Part shown: positions 15,838 through 26,600 of the stretch, piece by piece | Numbering within the stretch: position 1 is the stretch's first letter | Layout of the letters: each line of letters starts with the position of its first letter | DNA from: Lachnoclostridium phytofermentans ISDg | GTDB taxonomy: Bacteria > Bacillota > Clostridia > Lachnospirales > Lachnospiraceae | Reading direction: 5' to 3' | NCBI RefSeq assembly: GCF_000018685.1 | Contig: NC_010001.1 | Location: 4,058,001-4,122,000, forward strand | DNA length: 64,000 bases | Notes under the pieces: model-generated | Database searches by the model: none | Told to the model about the DNA's origin: nothing | What the model saw: the letters and a program-made list of their open reading frames with translations, nothing else | Program-made: the position numbers and the translations under genes

Positions 15838-17199
15838 TTATAATAATGCTAAAATTACAAAGTTTGCAATAAATAAACCTGTTGCCACCCAAAGTACCGG
15901 TGTTACCTCTTTTACTTTTCCCTTAACACATTTTACAATAATATAGAAGATAAATCCTCCTGCAATACCATAGGAAATACTATAGCAAAGAGCTGTGAAG
16001 GCACCTGCAAAGAACGCTGGTATAGCTTCTTCTAAGTTATCCCAATCTACCTGCTTAAACGCGGAAAGCATCATAACACCAACAACAATAAGAGCTGGAG
16101 CGGTAGCTGCAAAAGGAATTGCACTTACATATGGAGCAAAGAATGCACTAACTGCAAACAAAATAGCTACCACTACACTGGTTAAGCCAGTACGTCCACC
16201 TGCATTAATACCTGCTGCACTCTCTACGTAAGTAGTAGTATTCGAAGTACCAAAGATAGCACCAATGCTGGTTGCTGTAGCATCTGCAAATAAAGCCTTG
16301 TCCATCTTAGACTTAAATCCTGCACTATTTTCAAGTGCTTCTTCATCCTCTTTAGAGAAGATTCCTGTTTTACGACCAGTTCCAATAAATGTTCCGATGG
16401 TATCAAAGGTATCTGATAAACTAAATGCAAAGATTGTCATTAATACAAGAGGAATTCTGCTTGCATCCGAAAATAAATGCTGAATACCTTCTTTACCAAA
16501 TGCAGCACCAAAAGTTTCTGGTAACTGACTTAATGCTTCACTAAAACTTATCGAATCTGCTGTCTTTGTTACGCCAAAAGGAATACCAAGTAATGTAGTT
16601 ACGAGAATACCGATAAAGATGGCACCCTTTACGTTTAATAATAAAAGAATAACAGTAAGTACAAGTCCAACTACAGTTAAAATAACGGCTGGATTATTAA
16701 AAGTTGCAATGCTAGGAACAATTGGATCACCAACAAAGATAACTAGTCCTGAATTAACAATTGCAATATATGCTACGAAAATACCGATTCCGCCACCGAT
16801 AGCATGCTGTAAGCTTTCCGGAATGGATTTAATAATTAACTTACGAAGTTTTGTTACCGTAATAAAAATATTAAACAAACCACAGATAAATACCATTGCC
16901 AAAGCTTCCTGCCAGCTAAACTTAAGACCAAAGCATACGGTAAATACGAAAAATGCATTTAGTCCCATTCCTGGTGCCTGTGCATATGGAACATTAGCAA
17001 CAAGTCCCATAATTAAAGTTCCGACGATAGATGCTAATATAGTTGCTAAAAATACCGCTCCCCATGGCATTCCAGTCTTTGATAACATCCCTGGATTTAC
17101 TGTGATAATGTACGCCATTGCAAAAAATGTAGTGAAACCTGCTATTACTTCTGTACGCACGTTTGTATTGTTCTGCTTCAATTTAAAAAAGCGTTCCAT
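15838..17199 (-). CDS. NCS2-type purine permease, AzgA/PbuG-like
   Basis: 453 aa with about 12 or more membrane segments. The N-terminus (TEVIAGFTTFFAMAYIITVNP) and APGMGLNAFF are signatures of the AzgA branch (guanine, hypoxanthine or adenine uptake by proton symport). The motif TATSIGAIFGTSNTTTYVESA is also typical. The start follows AGGAGG. The 5' leader (17200-17343) contains a structured element with a possible attenuator, described separately. No other purine gene is adjacent. Purine specificity is by family and individual base preference is unknown. Confidence 0.85.
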   Translation of the reverse strand: MERFFKLKQNNTNVRTEVIAGFTTFFAMAYIITVNPGMLSKTGMPWGAVFLATILASIVGTLIMGLVANVPYAQAPGMGLNAFFVFTVCFGLKFSWQEALAMVFICGLFNIFITVTKLRKLIIKSIPESLQHAIGGGIGIFVAYIAIVNSGLVIFVGDPIVPSIATFNNPAVILTVVGLVLTVILLLLNVKGAIFIGILVTTLLGIPFGVTKTADSISFSEALSQLPETFGAAFGKEGIQHLFSDASRIPLVLMTIFAFSLSDTFDTIGTFIGTGRKTGIFSKEDEEALENSAGFKSKMDKALFADATATSIGAIFGTSNTTTYVESAAGINAGGRTGLTSVVVAILFAVSAFFAPYVSAIPFAATAPALIVVGVMMLSAFKQVDWDNLEEAIPAFFAGAFTALCYSISYGIAGGFIFYIIVKCVKGKVKEVTPVLWVATGLFIANFVILALL

Positions 17200-17268
17200 A
17201 AATACTTCCTCCTATTATAATTTATTCAAGGAGCTTTACTCCTTAACAGGTACCCCTGTTTGAATCAT

Positions 17269-17343
17269 AAAAAACGCTAGTAAGGCAATGAAACCGACTA
17301 ACACGTGCTTTCATTCTTAAAGTTCATAGCACCCTTACACTGT
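17269..17343 (-). promoter_or_regulatory. structured leader with terminator/antiterminator option
   Basis: On the minus strand GTAAGG (near 17338-17333) can pair with CCTTAC (17285-17280), enclosing a second helix GTGCT/AGCAC (17332-17328 with 17309-17305). The same CCTTACTAGCG can instead pair with CGTGTTAGTCGG (17305-17294) to form a hairpin followed by six T (17274-17269). The two folds exclude each other, the logic of a riboswitch or attenuator. Further hairpins AACAGG/CCTGTT and AAGGAG/CTCCTT lie at 17260-17227, before the permease ribosome-binding site. It does not match the canonical purine riboswitch. Confidence 0.5.
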
Positions 17344-17640
17344 TTTCTTATAATGTTTATAAATATACAATTAGTATAATTATTTGCATATTTAAACAAA
17401 TAACTTTTCTCAATACACGCTCATTTTATCAATAGCGCTCTCAACTGTCAAGCATTAAAAGATAGAATTTTGTAATAAAAGGACGAAATAACACTAAATT
17501 TTGATTTTTACTTTAATCCGCTAAGAAGCCTGATTTCACTGAAATTTTTGTAATTATTCCAGCTTATTTTATTTATAAGTGACACTTATTTATCTCGTTG
17601 ATATTTTAATTTATTCCTATTTTTTTACATATTAAATAAA

Positions 17641-17682
17641 ATAAAAAACCCGCATTGCAGATTTTTTCCCACAATGCAGGTT
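17641..17682 (-). terminator. terminator of ilvD-ilvB
   Basis: AACCTGCATTG pairs with CAATGCGGGTT, followed by TTTTTTATTTTATT on the minus strand, 40 bp after the ilvB stop. The rest of 17344-17640 is the AT-rich upstream region of the permease transcript and holds no gene. Confidence 0.8.
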
Positions 17683-17721
17683 GTAATTTTATACATACAT
17701 ATTTGAGTTAATTTCTTTATT

Positions 17722-19407
17722 TTAATTCTTTTTATCAAGATCATCCTCATTAAAACATTCCTCAATTGCAGCACCTGGTGCAACCATAGGCCAAACTTTA
17801 TCATCATTATCAATGATACAATCTATTACGACTGGTTCGTTTAAAGAAAGTGCTTCTTTTAATACAGGTTCCACTTCTTCTTTTTTGGTAATTCGGAAAG
17901 CCTTTGCTCCCATAGCTTCTGCTAGCTTTACAAAATCCACTTTATCATTCAGAATCGTTTGAGAATAACGTCTTCCATAGAAGAGTGTCTGCCACTGACG
18001 AACCATTCCAAGAACGTGATTATTAAATATTACCTGTATAACTGGAATATTGTATCTTGTCGCAGTTGCAATCTCGTTCATATTCATACGGAAGCAACCA
18101 TCACCAGCAATATTAATTACTGTCTTATCTGGCATTCCGACCTTTGCTCCAAGACTTGCCCCTAAGCCGTATCCCATTGTCCCTAATCCACCCGAAGTAA
18201 TAAATGTTCTAGGATTTCTATATTTAATGTACTGTGCTGCCCACATCTGGTGCTGTCCTACCTCAGTTGTAATAATTGCATTCTCACCTGCAAGTTCATC
18301 AATTTTTTCTAAGATGTAAGGACCTGTTAAAACATTATTCTGATAAGTTAATGGATGTTTTTTCTTGCTTTCTTCAACTTTTTTCATCCATTCTTCATGT
18401 GATTGTTGTTCTAACTTCTCATTTAGTAAACGAAGAACTGCTTTGATATCTCCAATTAACCGTTTGTCTATAACAACATTCTTATTAATCTCAACCGGAT
18501 CGATATCAATATGTATCTTCTTCGCATTTTGTGCAAACCTTGTAGCATTTCCAGTTACTCGGTCGCTAAAACGCGTTCCGATTGCTATAAATAAATCACA
18601 TTCCGTAACACTTAAATTCGAAGTTTTTGTACCATGCATTCCAAGCATTCCGGTATACCTTGTATGGTTTCCTGGAAATGCACCTTTTCCCATCAAAGAA
18701 TCTGTAACCGGGCAATCTAAGAGCTCTACAAATTCCATCAACTCTTTTTCTGCTCCCGATATAATAGCACCGCCGCCTACAAATACCATAGGTTTCTTAC
18801 AACCACGAAGTAAGGCTAAAGTCTCATTCAAATCTTTACTAGTTACTTTTAGATATTCGTCATAGGTAATCTCTTCTGGTTCAGCCTCCACGTATTCATA
18901 TTTTGCTGCTGTAACATCCTTTGTAATATCAATCAAAACAGGACCTGGTCTTCCACTCTTTGCTATCTTAAATGCACGACGGATCGTATCAGCAAGCTTC
19001 GTAATATCTTTCACAATAAAATTATGCTTTGTGATTGGCATCGTGATTCCCGCAATGTCAACCTCTTGAAAGCTGTCTTTACCAAGAAGAGGTACAGGAA
19101 CGTTACCTGTAATTGCAACCATAGGAACAGAATCCATATAAGCGGTTGCGATACCAGTTACTAAATTCGTTGCACCTGGACCTGACGTTGCAAGACATAC
19201 ACCGACTTTTCCGGTTGCTCGTGCATAGCCATCCGCAGCATGGGAAGCCCCTTGTTCATGGGAAGTTAAAATATGTCTTATCTCGTCCTGATGACGATAA
19301 AGCTCATCATAAATGTTAAGCACCTGACCACCTGGATATCCAAATATGGTGTCAACGCCTTGTTCTTTCAAGCACTCAATTAAAATTTGCGAACCGGTTA
19401 ATAACAT
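17722..19407 (-). CDS. ilvB: acetolactate synthase, large (catalytic) subunit
   Basis: 561 aa, full length. The N-terminal ThDP domain has the catalytic Glu region (TSHEQGASHAADGYARATG), followed by the central FAD/DHAP-like domain and the C-terminal ThDP/Mg site GDGCFRMNMNE with the Asn/Asp spacing of the family. It condenses pyruvate to acetolactate, or pyruvate plus 2-oxobutyrate, the first common step in valine, leucine and isoleucine synthesis. It follows ilvD by about 130 bp in the same operon. No regulatory small subunit gene (ilvN) is adjacent, so feedback control must come from elsewhere. A catabolic AlsS is less likely given the ilvD linkage and T-box. Confidence 0.92.
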   Translation of the reverse strand: MLLTGSQILIECLKEQGVDTIFGYPGGQVLNIYDELYRHQDEIRHILTSHEQGASHAADGYARATGKVGVCLATSGPGATNLVTGIATAYMDSVPMVAITGNVPVPLLGKDSFQEVDIAGITMPITKHNFIVKDITKLADTIRRAFKIAKSGRPGPVLIDITKDVTAAKYEYVEAEPEEITYDEYLKVTSKDLNETLALLRGCKKPMVFVGGGAIISGAEKELMEFVELLDCPVTDSLMGKGAFPGNHTRYTGMLGMHGTKTSNLSVTECDLFIAIGTRFSDRVTGNATRFAQNAKKIHIDIDPVEINKNVVIDKRLIGDIKAVLRLLNEKLEQQSHEEWMKKVEESKKKHPLTYQNNVLTGPYILEKIDELAGENAIITTEVGQHQMWAAQYIKYRNPRTFITSGGLGTMGYGLGASLGAKVGMPDKTVINIAGDGCFRMNMNEIATATRYNIPVIQVIFNNHVLGMVRQWQTLFYGRRYSQTILNDKVDFVKLAEAMGAKAFRITKKEEVEPVLKEALSLNEPVVIDCIIDNDDKVWPMVAPGAAIEECFNEDDLDKKN

Positions 19408-19539
19408 ACTGCACCTCTTTCTATAGTATCATTTTTTCAATCTTTTAATCTTGCCACTTCTGCAATCTCCAATCAGTGAAGAACTCTTTTTTGCGTGTGA
19501 ATCACAAACAGAAGATAGTAAGCTTTATCTTAATCTTTC

Positions 19540-21213
19540 TTACTTAACACGTGGAACTTCTAAAATTGCACCACGATTTCCAGAGGTAACCATAGCAGTA
19601 TAACGTGCAAGGTAACCCGTCGTAATTTTGGGCTCTCTTGGGCTCCAATTGACTCTTCTTCTCTCTAACTCCTCGTCGGATACTACGAAGTTAAGAGAAT
19701 TATTCGGTATATCAATTTTGATGATATCCCCCTCCTCTATGAGAGCGATATTACCACCAACCGCTGCTTCCGGTGATACGTGACCTATCGATGCACCTCT
19801 GGATGCACCAGAGAAACGGCCATCTGTAATTAATGCAACAGAAGAACCAAGTCCCATACCTGCAATAGCAGAGGTAGGGTTTAGCATTTCTCGCATACCA
19901 GGTCCACCCTTTGGTCCTTCATATCGAATTACTACGACATCTCCCGCAACAATTTTCCCACTCTTAATTGCGTCAATTGCATCCTCTTCACAATCAAATA
20001 CTCTTGCAGGTCCAACATGCACCATCATCTCAGGTGCTACAGCAGAGCGTTTTACTACACCGGAGTCTGGCGCTAGATTACCCTTTAACACTGCGATTCC
20101 ACCAGTTTGACTATATGGATTTTCAATTGGACGAATTGTATCTGGATCTCTATTTACACAGCCTTCAATATTCTCTTTAATAGTCTTACCTGTACAAGTA
20201 ATTAGGTCTGTATACAATAATCCCTTCTTATCAAGTTCATTCATAACAGCATAGACACCGCCGGCTTCATTCAAATCTTCCATGTAAGTATGACCAGCCG
20301 GAGCAAGGTGACATAGGTTTGGAGTCTTTGCACTGATTTCATTTGCGATATCTACATTTAAATCAACTCCTGCCTCATGAGCAATGGCTGGTAGGTGTAA
20401 CATACTGTTTGTAGAACAGCCAAGTGCCATATCGACTGCCAACGCATTAAGAAAAGCCTTCTCTGACATAATATCTCTTGGACGTATATTATTCTGTAGA
20501 AGCTCCATAATCTTCATACCGGCATGTTTTGCAAGTCGAATACGTTCAGAGTATACTGCTGGAATTGTTCCATTTCCTTTCAGTCCCATTCCTAGCGCCT
20601 CTGTTAAACAGTTCATACTGTTTGCCGTATACATTCCGGAGCAAGATCCGCAGGTTGGGCAAACTTTATTTTCAAATTCCTCAACTTCCTCTTCCGTCAT
20701 CTTACCAGCTGCATGTGCGCCAACTGCTTCAAACATACTGCTAAGGCTTCTCTTTTCTCCGTGAACACGACCTGCAAGCATTGGTCCTCCACTTACAAAT
20801 ATGGTAGGAATATTTACTCTAGCTGCTGCCATAAGTAAACCTGGAACATTCTTATCACAGTTTGGAACCATTACTAAAGCATCAAAACTATGTGCCATTG
20901 CCATTGCTTCAGTAGAATCAGCAATCAAATCCCTCGTTACTAGGGAATATTTCATACCGATATGTCCCATCGCAATTCCATCACATACTGCAATCGCTGG
21001 AAATACGATTGGTGTTCCTCCTGCCATCGCAACTCCTAATTTCACGGCTTCCACTATCTTATCTAAGTTCATATGTCCTGGTACAATTTCATTATAAGAA
21101 CTTACAATACCTATGAGTGGTTTATCTAGTTCTTCCTTGGTTAATCCCAACGCATTAAATAAAGATCGATGAGGTGCTTGTTGTATCCCTTTGGTTACTG
21201 CATCACTTTTCAT
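19540..21213 (-). CDS. ilvD: dihydroxy-acid dehydratase
   Basis: 557 aa. Iron-sulfur cluster cysteines are visible in NCDKNVPG and CPTCGSCSGMYTANSMNCL, and the C-terminal GRFSGASRG and GHVSPEA segments are diagnostic. It dehydrates dihydroxy-isovalerate/methylvalerate to the 2-oxo acids in branched-chain amino acid synthesis. I set the start at 21213 (MKSDAVTKGIQQAP), after AGAAAGG; the further-upstream in-frame ATG would add 17 residues with no family match. It is the first gene of ilvD-ilvB and is controlled by a T-box leader. Confidence 0.93.
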   Translation of the reverse strand: MKSDAVTKGIQQAPHRSLFNALGLTKEELDKPLIGIVSSYNEIVPGHMNLDKIVEAVKLGVAMAGGTPIVFPAIAVCDGIAMGHIGMKYSLVTRDLIADSTEAMAMAHSFDALVMVPNCDKNVPGLLMAAARVNIPTIFVSGGPMLAGRVHGEKRSLSSMFEAVGAHAAGKMTEEEVEEFENKVCPTCGSCSGMYTANSMNCLTEALGMGLKGNGTIPAVYSERIRLAKHAGMKIMELLQNNIRPRDIMSEKAFLNALAVDMALGCSTNSMLHLPAIAHEAGVDLNVDIANEISAKTPNLCHLAPAGHTYMEDLNEAGGVYAVMNELDKKGLLYTDLITCTGKTIKENIEGCVNRDPDTIRPIENPYSQTGGIAVLKGNLAPDSGVVKRSAVAPEMMVHVGPARVFDCEEDAIDAIKSGKIVAGDVVVIRYEGPKGGPGMREMLNPTSAIAGMGLGSSVALITDGRFSGASRGASIGHVSPEAAVGGNIALIEEGDIIKIDIPNNSLNFVVSDEELERRRVNWSPREPKITTGYLARYTAMVTSGNRGAILEVPRVK

Positions 21214-21323
21214 ATCTCTATACACCTTTCTTTCTGTAATTTCTTTATTCTTAATCTCAACCAATCACACATTTCAAATCTTATAATCAAACCAACAAAG
21301 TGAGTCCACGTCTCTTTGATATT

Positions 21324-21660
21324 AAAAAAACGCCCGCCATAAGCAAGGATGCTTAGGGCGAACGTAATATCCGTGGTACCACCTAATTTCAGAATTTCTT
21401 CTGCTCTCTACAGTACAGGTTGCTCCTTATGAAGCAGAACCAATACTGTTTCCTTTTAACGGTGGACATCCGTTGAAGCCTACTAAGTAACTACTGTTCG
21501 GTTCAAAGCTCCGAGGCTACTTCCCGGTACATAAGCACTCCTGTACCATATGGCTATAAGTTCCCTTTTACCACTACTACGAATCTCCCGAAGACTTTCA
21601 CCAGCCGTCTCCTCTCTTTGCTTCGATTCCGTAAGTACTCCTCCTCATCAACGCCTTTAA
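21324..21660 (-). promoter_or_regulatory. T-box riboswitch leader of ilvD-ilvB
   Basis: On the minus strand the leader ends with the T-box core AGGTGGTACCACGG (21384-21371) and a strong terminator, CGCCCTAAGCATCC paired with its complement, followed by seven T (to 21324). Upstream, Stem I features appear: AGTA, the AGAGAG bulge region and GACGGCTGGTGAAAGTC, then a GGTACA/TGTACC stem. T-boxes read uncharged tRNA, whose 3' end pairs with the GGTGG side bulge and prevents termination. The specifier codon is not resolved by eye; branched-chain specificity is inferred from the genes. Confidence 0.9.
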
Positions 21661-21724
21661 ACTATTGATTTTTGTATTCAGTTATAACCAAAACTCTCCA
21701 AAAATTCTATTTGTATTGCAGTAT

Positions 21725-21753
21725 AGTCTAGCAGAACTTTATTTTAAAGTCAA
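21725..21753 (-). promoter_or_regulatory. promoter of the T-box/ilvD transcript
   Basis: Minus strand: TTGACT (21753-21748), a 17-nt spacer, TAGACT (21730-21725). It sits about 65 bp upstream of the T-box Stem I region, at the expected place. Confidence 0.7.
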
Positions 21754-21823
21754 CTGTCTTTTCAATATTAATATTTTATGGCAGATATAACTTTTAATAC
21801 TTAAACAAGCCCTGAATATAACT

Positions 21824-21866
21824 AAAAAGAGCTAAGAAAACTTAAGTAATTCTGTTTTCTTAACTC
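21824..21866 (-). terminator. terminator of pepT
   Basis: GAGTTAAGAAAAC pairs with GTTTTCTTAGCTC, followed by TTTTT on the minus strand. It overlaps the left end of a 14-bp tandem repeat. Confidence 0.65.
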
Positions 21867-21906
21867 CTTTTTCTTGACTCTTTTTTCTTAATTCTTTTTT
21901 CTTAAC
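21851..21906. repeat. 14-bp tandem repeat, four units
   Basis: Four units of consensus TCTTTTTTCTTAAC in exact 14-bp register, just downstream of pepT. One unit forms an arm of the pepT terminator hairpin, so the array may have grown from a terminator arm. Confidence 0.75.
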
Positions 21907-21933
21907 TTTTTATCAATTCTTTTTAGCTACCTA

Positions 21934-23157
21934 TTATTTTGCGTATAACTCAATAATCTTTATTAGAATCTCCACTACTTTCTCCATTGCATTAACAGAG
22001 ACATACTCATATCGTCCATGATAGTTTTCGCCTCCAGTACAAAGGTTTGGGCAAGGAAGACCCATAAAGGACAAACGAGCGCCATCCGTACCACCACGAA
22101 TAGGAACAACAGTCGGTGTAATCTCTAGTGCCTCCATAGCTTCTTTGGCACGATCTACTAAATGCATGTGTGGTTCAACTTTTTCTTTCATATTATAATA
22201 GTTGTCTTTTATCTCCGCTGAGAAAGTATCCTGACCATATTTCTCATTTAAAAATTCGCAAACTTTAGAAAATAACTTCTTCTTTTCCTCAAACTTAACT
22301 TTATCGTGATCTCTTATAATATAATAAAGTGTTGCCGAATCAACAGTACCCTCTATTTTATCAAGATGATAAAATCCTTCATAACCTTCGGTATATGCTG
22401 GATTTTCAGATACTGGAAGCATCTGCTGGAATTCCATACCGAGTAATACTGCGTTCTTCATTTTTCCTTTTGCATAGCCTGGATGAATACTTGTTCCTTG
22501 TATCTTTAACTTTACACCTGCAGCATTAAAGTTCTCATATTCGATTTCTCCAAGCGTACTACCATCTACAGTATAAGCAAAATCTGCTCCAAATCCTTCT
22601 ACATCAAAGAAGTCTACTCCACGGCCAACTTCTTCGTCAGGGGTGAAGCCAATCTGAATGGTTCCGTGTTCAATTTCTGGATGAGTTAGTAAGTACTCTG
22701 CCATTGTCATGATTTCCGCAATACCTGCTTTATCATCGCCACCTAACAATGTGGTTCCATCTGTTACTACTAAATCTTGACCTTCATTATTCTTAAGCCT
22801 TGGAAATTGTTTTGGAGACATAACAATTCCTAGTGCTTCATTTAATACAATATCCCCACCATCATAGTTCTTCACTACTCTAGGCTTAACATTTTCTGCG
22901 GTTAGCGCTGGAGCAGTGTCCATATGAGCTACAAATCCAAGGGCAGGTACTTTCTTCGTCGTTGTTGCAGGAATGGTAGCATACACATAACAATGCTCAC
23001 TCATTCGAACATTCGTAGCTCCTAACGCTTTTAATTCCTGCTCTAAAGCTTTTGCAAGTATCCATTGTCTATCTGTACTTGGTACTGGCTCTTGATCATC
23101 CTCGGAAGTTGTATGAAAGCTAACATAATTTAAAAAACGTTCTAACACTTTTGACAT
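21934..23157 (-). CDS. pepT: tripeptide aminopeptidase (peptidase T)
   Basis: 407 aa, usual length for PepT (M20B). Zinc and catalytic motifs are [31 protein letters not shown] and the C-terminal [18 protein letters not shown]. The enzyme removes N-terminal residues from tripeptides in the cytoplasm. The start at 23157 ([16 protein letters not shown]) follows AGAGG; the upstream ATG would add 10 residues. A single-gene unit with its own terminator. Upstream, 23158-23510 is AT-rich with no supported gene. Confidence 0.92.
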
Positions 23158-23510
23158 ATTGACCTCTTTCTGGTATTTTAACACCATTTTATTTTGAAAT
23201 ATTTCTCTCTAAGTTTTATAAAAAGTATGTTGTAAACAATTATCTCCAAAAAAGCTTTATGATTAATATTTATGCTTAATTTACGATATCTCACAACATT
23301 AATTGATAACTAATTTGATTTTCTTAGAAACAAAAATATTGATTCTAGGATATAGCGATATGACTCTTAGAAGTTAATGTGGCTTACTTATTATAGTATA
23401 AACGAATTCTTTCACTCCTATGTCCCACCAGTTTTCAATTTACCTGTTTGATAAATTCTACTACAAATTACAAGTCTACGCAAGCAATGCGTCTTAGAAA
23501 ATGACTTTGC

Positions 23511-23570
23511 TAATAAAAAGCTATTGTAAAGCTGTCGATCTCTTGTAAGCATCGGCTCTACAATAGCTTT
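23511..23570 (-). terminator. terminator of purL
   Basis: AAAGCTATTGTA pairs with TACAATAGCTTT around a long, partly structured loop, followed by TTTTTATT on the minus strand, about 90 bp after the purL stop. Short open frames overlapping this hairpin are not credible genes. Confidence 0.75.
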
Positions 23571-23658
23571 CCTATAAATCTCTACTTTTAACCTTTTTAC
23601 TTTTAACCCCATACTTCCGATTCTAGAAAAACTCCCCTAACTCGTATAACTAATGTCT

Positions 23659-26600
23659 CTATTTAAAATAAGATACACCGGATTCAAAAATATACTGATT
23701 CTGATTTCCAAAGATGTTTAAAGCTACTCCATCTCCACGACGTTCGGAGTGTGCCATCTTACCAAGAACACGACCATCTGGACTTGTGATACCCTCAATT
23801 GCGTAATAGGAACCATTTGGATTATAATTTTCATCCATGGTTGGATTTCCATTCATATCAACATATTGAGTAGCAATCTGTCCATTTGCTGCAAGTTTCT
23901 TAAGCCACTCTTCATTTGCAACAAAGCGTCCTTCTCCATGAGAAGCTGGAATGGAGTAAACTCCGCCAAGTTCTGCCTTCCTTAACCAAGGAGATTGATT
24001 CGATACCACTTTCGTATACACCGTTTTTGAAATATGACGTCCAATATTATTCATCGTTAAGGTTGGCGAATCTACTGTCTGTGGCATAATCTCTCCATTT
24101 GGAACTAACCCAAGTTTAATCAAAGCTTGGAAACCATTGCAGATACCAAGTACTAAACCGTCTTTTATTTTTAAAAGGTCATTCACTGCATCACTGATAC
24201 GAACATTACGAAAAGCTGTAGCAATAAACTTTCCAGAACCATCTGGCTCATCACCAGCGGAGAATCCACCAGGGAACATTAAGATTTGCGCTTCCTTGAT
24301 TGCTTTCTCAAATGCGTCCACAGACTCTATAATACTTCTCTCATCCAAATTCTTGAATACTACAGTCTTAACCTCTGCACCAGCTCGTTCAAAGGCTCGT
24401 AAGCTATCATATTCACAGTTTGTTCCTGGGAAGACCGGAATAAAAACTTTTGGCTTTGCTACCTTATTCTTTGCTATATAAATTGTCTTTGCATCAAAAA
24501 GGTAGCATGGAACCTTTTCTGTCTCTACTTCTTCTTCCATATTAGAACGAGTTGGGAATACCTTTTCTAACGTGTTTGACCATGCAGATAATGCTTCTTC
24601 CATTGTAATAGATATATCTTTATAATTAAAAATGCGTGTATCTGTAACGGTACCTACCATCTGGTATGAAACATTTAGGGCATCTAATTTTACGAAATCT
24701 GATTCACTTACTTCCGCTACGATATCTCCGTAGGCAGGTGCGAATAAATCTGAATCTGTAAGATTAGGGTCAAAATCAACTCCTAACTGATTACCAAATG
24801 CCATCTTAGAAACACTTTCCGCAATACCCTTAGCACCTAAAGCATATGCCGATACGATAACCTTCTCATGAATTAATTTCGTAATCGCTTGATATAGATG
24901 TTGTAGCTTTTCATATTCAGGTAAATCATAGGAATCCTTCTCTATAGAGAAACGTACCAAACGATTACTAGCATTTTTTAATTCAGAGGTAACTACCTCA
25001 TTTGCTTTCGCTACATCAACCGCAAAGGATACTAAGGTAGGTGGTACATCAATGTCATTGAAAGTCCCTGACATACTATCCTTACCGCCAATCGATGGAA
25101 GTCCCAGCTTCATTTGAGCATCATAAGCTCCAAGCAATGCAGTTAATGGTTCACCCCATCGACGTGCATCATTACCAAGCCTTCTAAAATACTCCTGGAA
25201 GGTAAATCGGATCTTTTTATGATCACCGCCTGCTGCCACAATTTTAGCAACAGAAGAAATTACTGCATATACCGCACCATGGAAAGGGCTCCAGCTGCTT
25301 AAGTAAGGATCATATCCATAGCTCATCATCGTTACGGTGTCACATGCACCACGAAGAACTGGTAGTTTTGCTACCATTGTCTGAACAGGTGTTAACTGAA
25401 ATTTCCCACCATATGGCATCGTTACCGTAGCTGCACCGATGGAGCTATCAAACATCTCTACTAATCCTTTTTTGGAACAGATGTTTAAGTCAGAAAGCAT
25501 TGATAACCACTGTTCTTTGATAGAGTTATCAACCTTTTTACCCATTTCCTCACAAAGAGTTTGCCCCTTAGAAGTTTCTTCCGAAGAAGTTTCAGACACT
25601 TCACCATGTAACTTTACAGTCTTAGCAGCAGGATAGAATGCACCCGCTTTAAAATAGTTCTCCTCTGCCTTTGGTATTGTTACTACTGCAGTTGCCTCCT
25701 GATGTGCCCCATTGGTATCTAAGAATTTTCTTGAGATATCAACAATTACTTTTCCACGCCAGTTAAGTACTAATCTAGGCTCTTCCGTAACCACTGCTAC
25801 TTCTACAGCCTCCAGATTCTCCTCATTTGCATATGCAAGCATCTGCTCTACGTCATTTTTATCTACAACAATGGCCATACGCTCCTGAGATTCAGAAATC
25901 GCAAGTTCTGTACCATCTAAACCAGCATACTTTTTAGGAACCTTATCTAAATCAATACGAAGACCATCTGCTAATTCTCCAATAGCAACAGACACACCAC
26001 CTGCTCCAAAGTCATTACATTTCTTAATTAATTTAGATACTTCCTCGCGGCGGAAAAGTCTCTGTAATTTACGCTCGGTAGGTGCGTTACCTTTCTGTAC
26101 CTCTGCACCACAAGTCTGAATGGATTCTGTTGTGTGTACTTTAGAGGAACCCGTAGCACCACCACAGCCATCACGACCAGTACGACCACCCATTAAAATA
26201 ATGATATCACCTGGCTCGGAATTTTCTCGAATCACATTTTTTCTTGGTGCAGCACCCATAACAGCACCAATCTCCATTCGTTTTGCAACGTAATTTGGAT
26301 GATAGATTTCATCTACTAATCCAGTCGCAAGACCGATTTGATTTCCATAAGAGCTATAACCTTTCGCAGCTCCTGTTACAATCTTTCTTTGTGGAAGTTT
26401 ACCTTGTAAGGTATCTTTTAAGGATACCGTCGGGTCAGCTGCTCCAGTTACTCTCATTGCTTGATAAACATAACCACGTCCGGATAATGGATCACGAATT
26501 GCTCCTCCAAGACAAGTTGCTGCTCCACCAAATGGTTCAATTTCGGTTGGATGGTTATGAGTCTCGTTCTTAAAAAATACCAACCACTCTTCTGTCACAC

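Noticed and set aside
17200..17343. Canonical purine riboswitch upstream of the permease
   Set aside because: The conserved junction and loop sequences of the xpt/pbuG class are absent; only the gene context fits.
23418..23612. 64-codon frame on the minus strand downstream of purL
   Set aside because: It overlaps the purL terminator hairpin; its length follows from the stem sequence.
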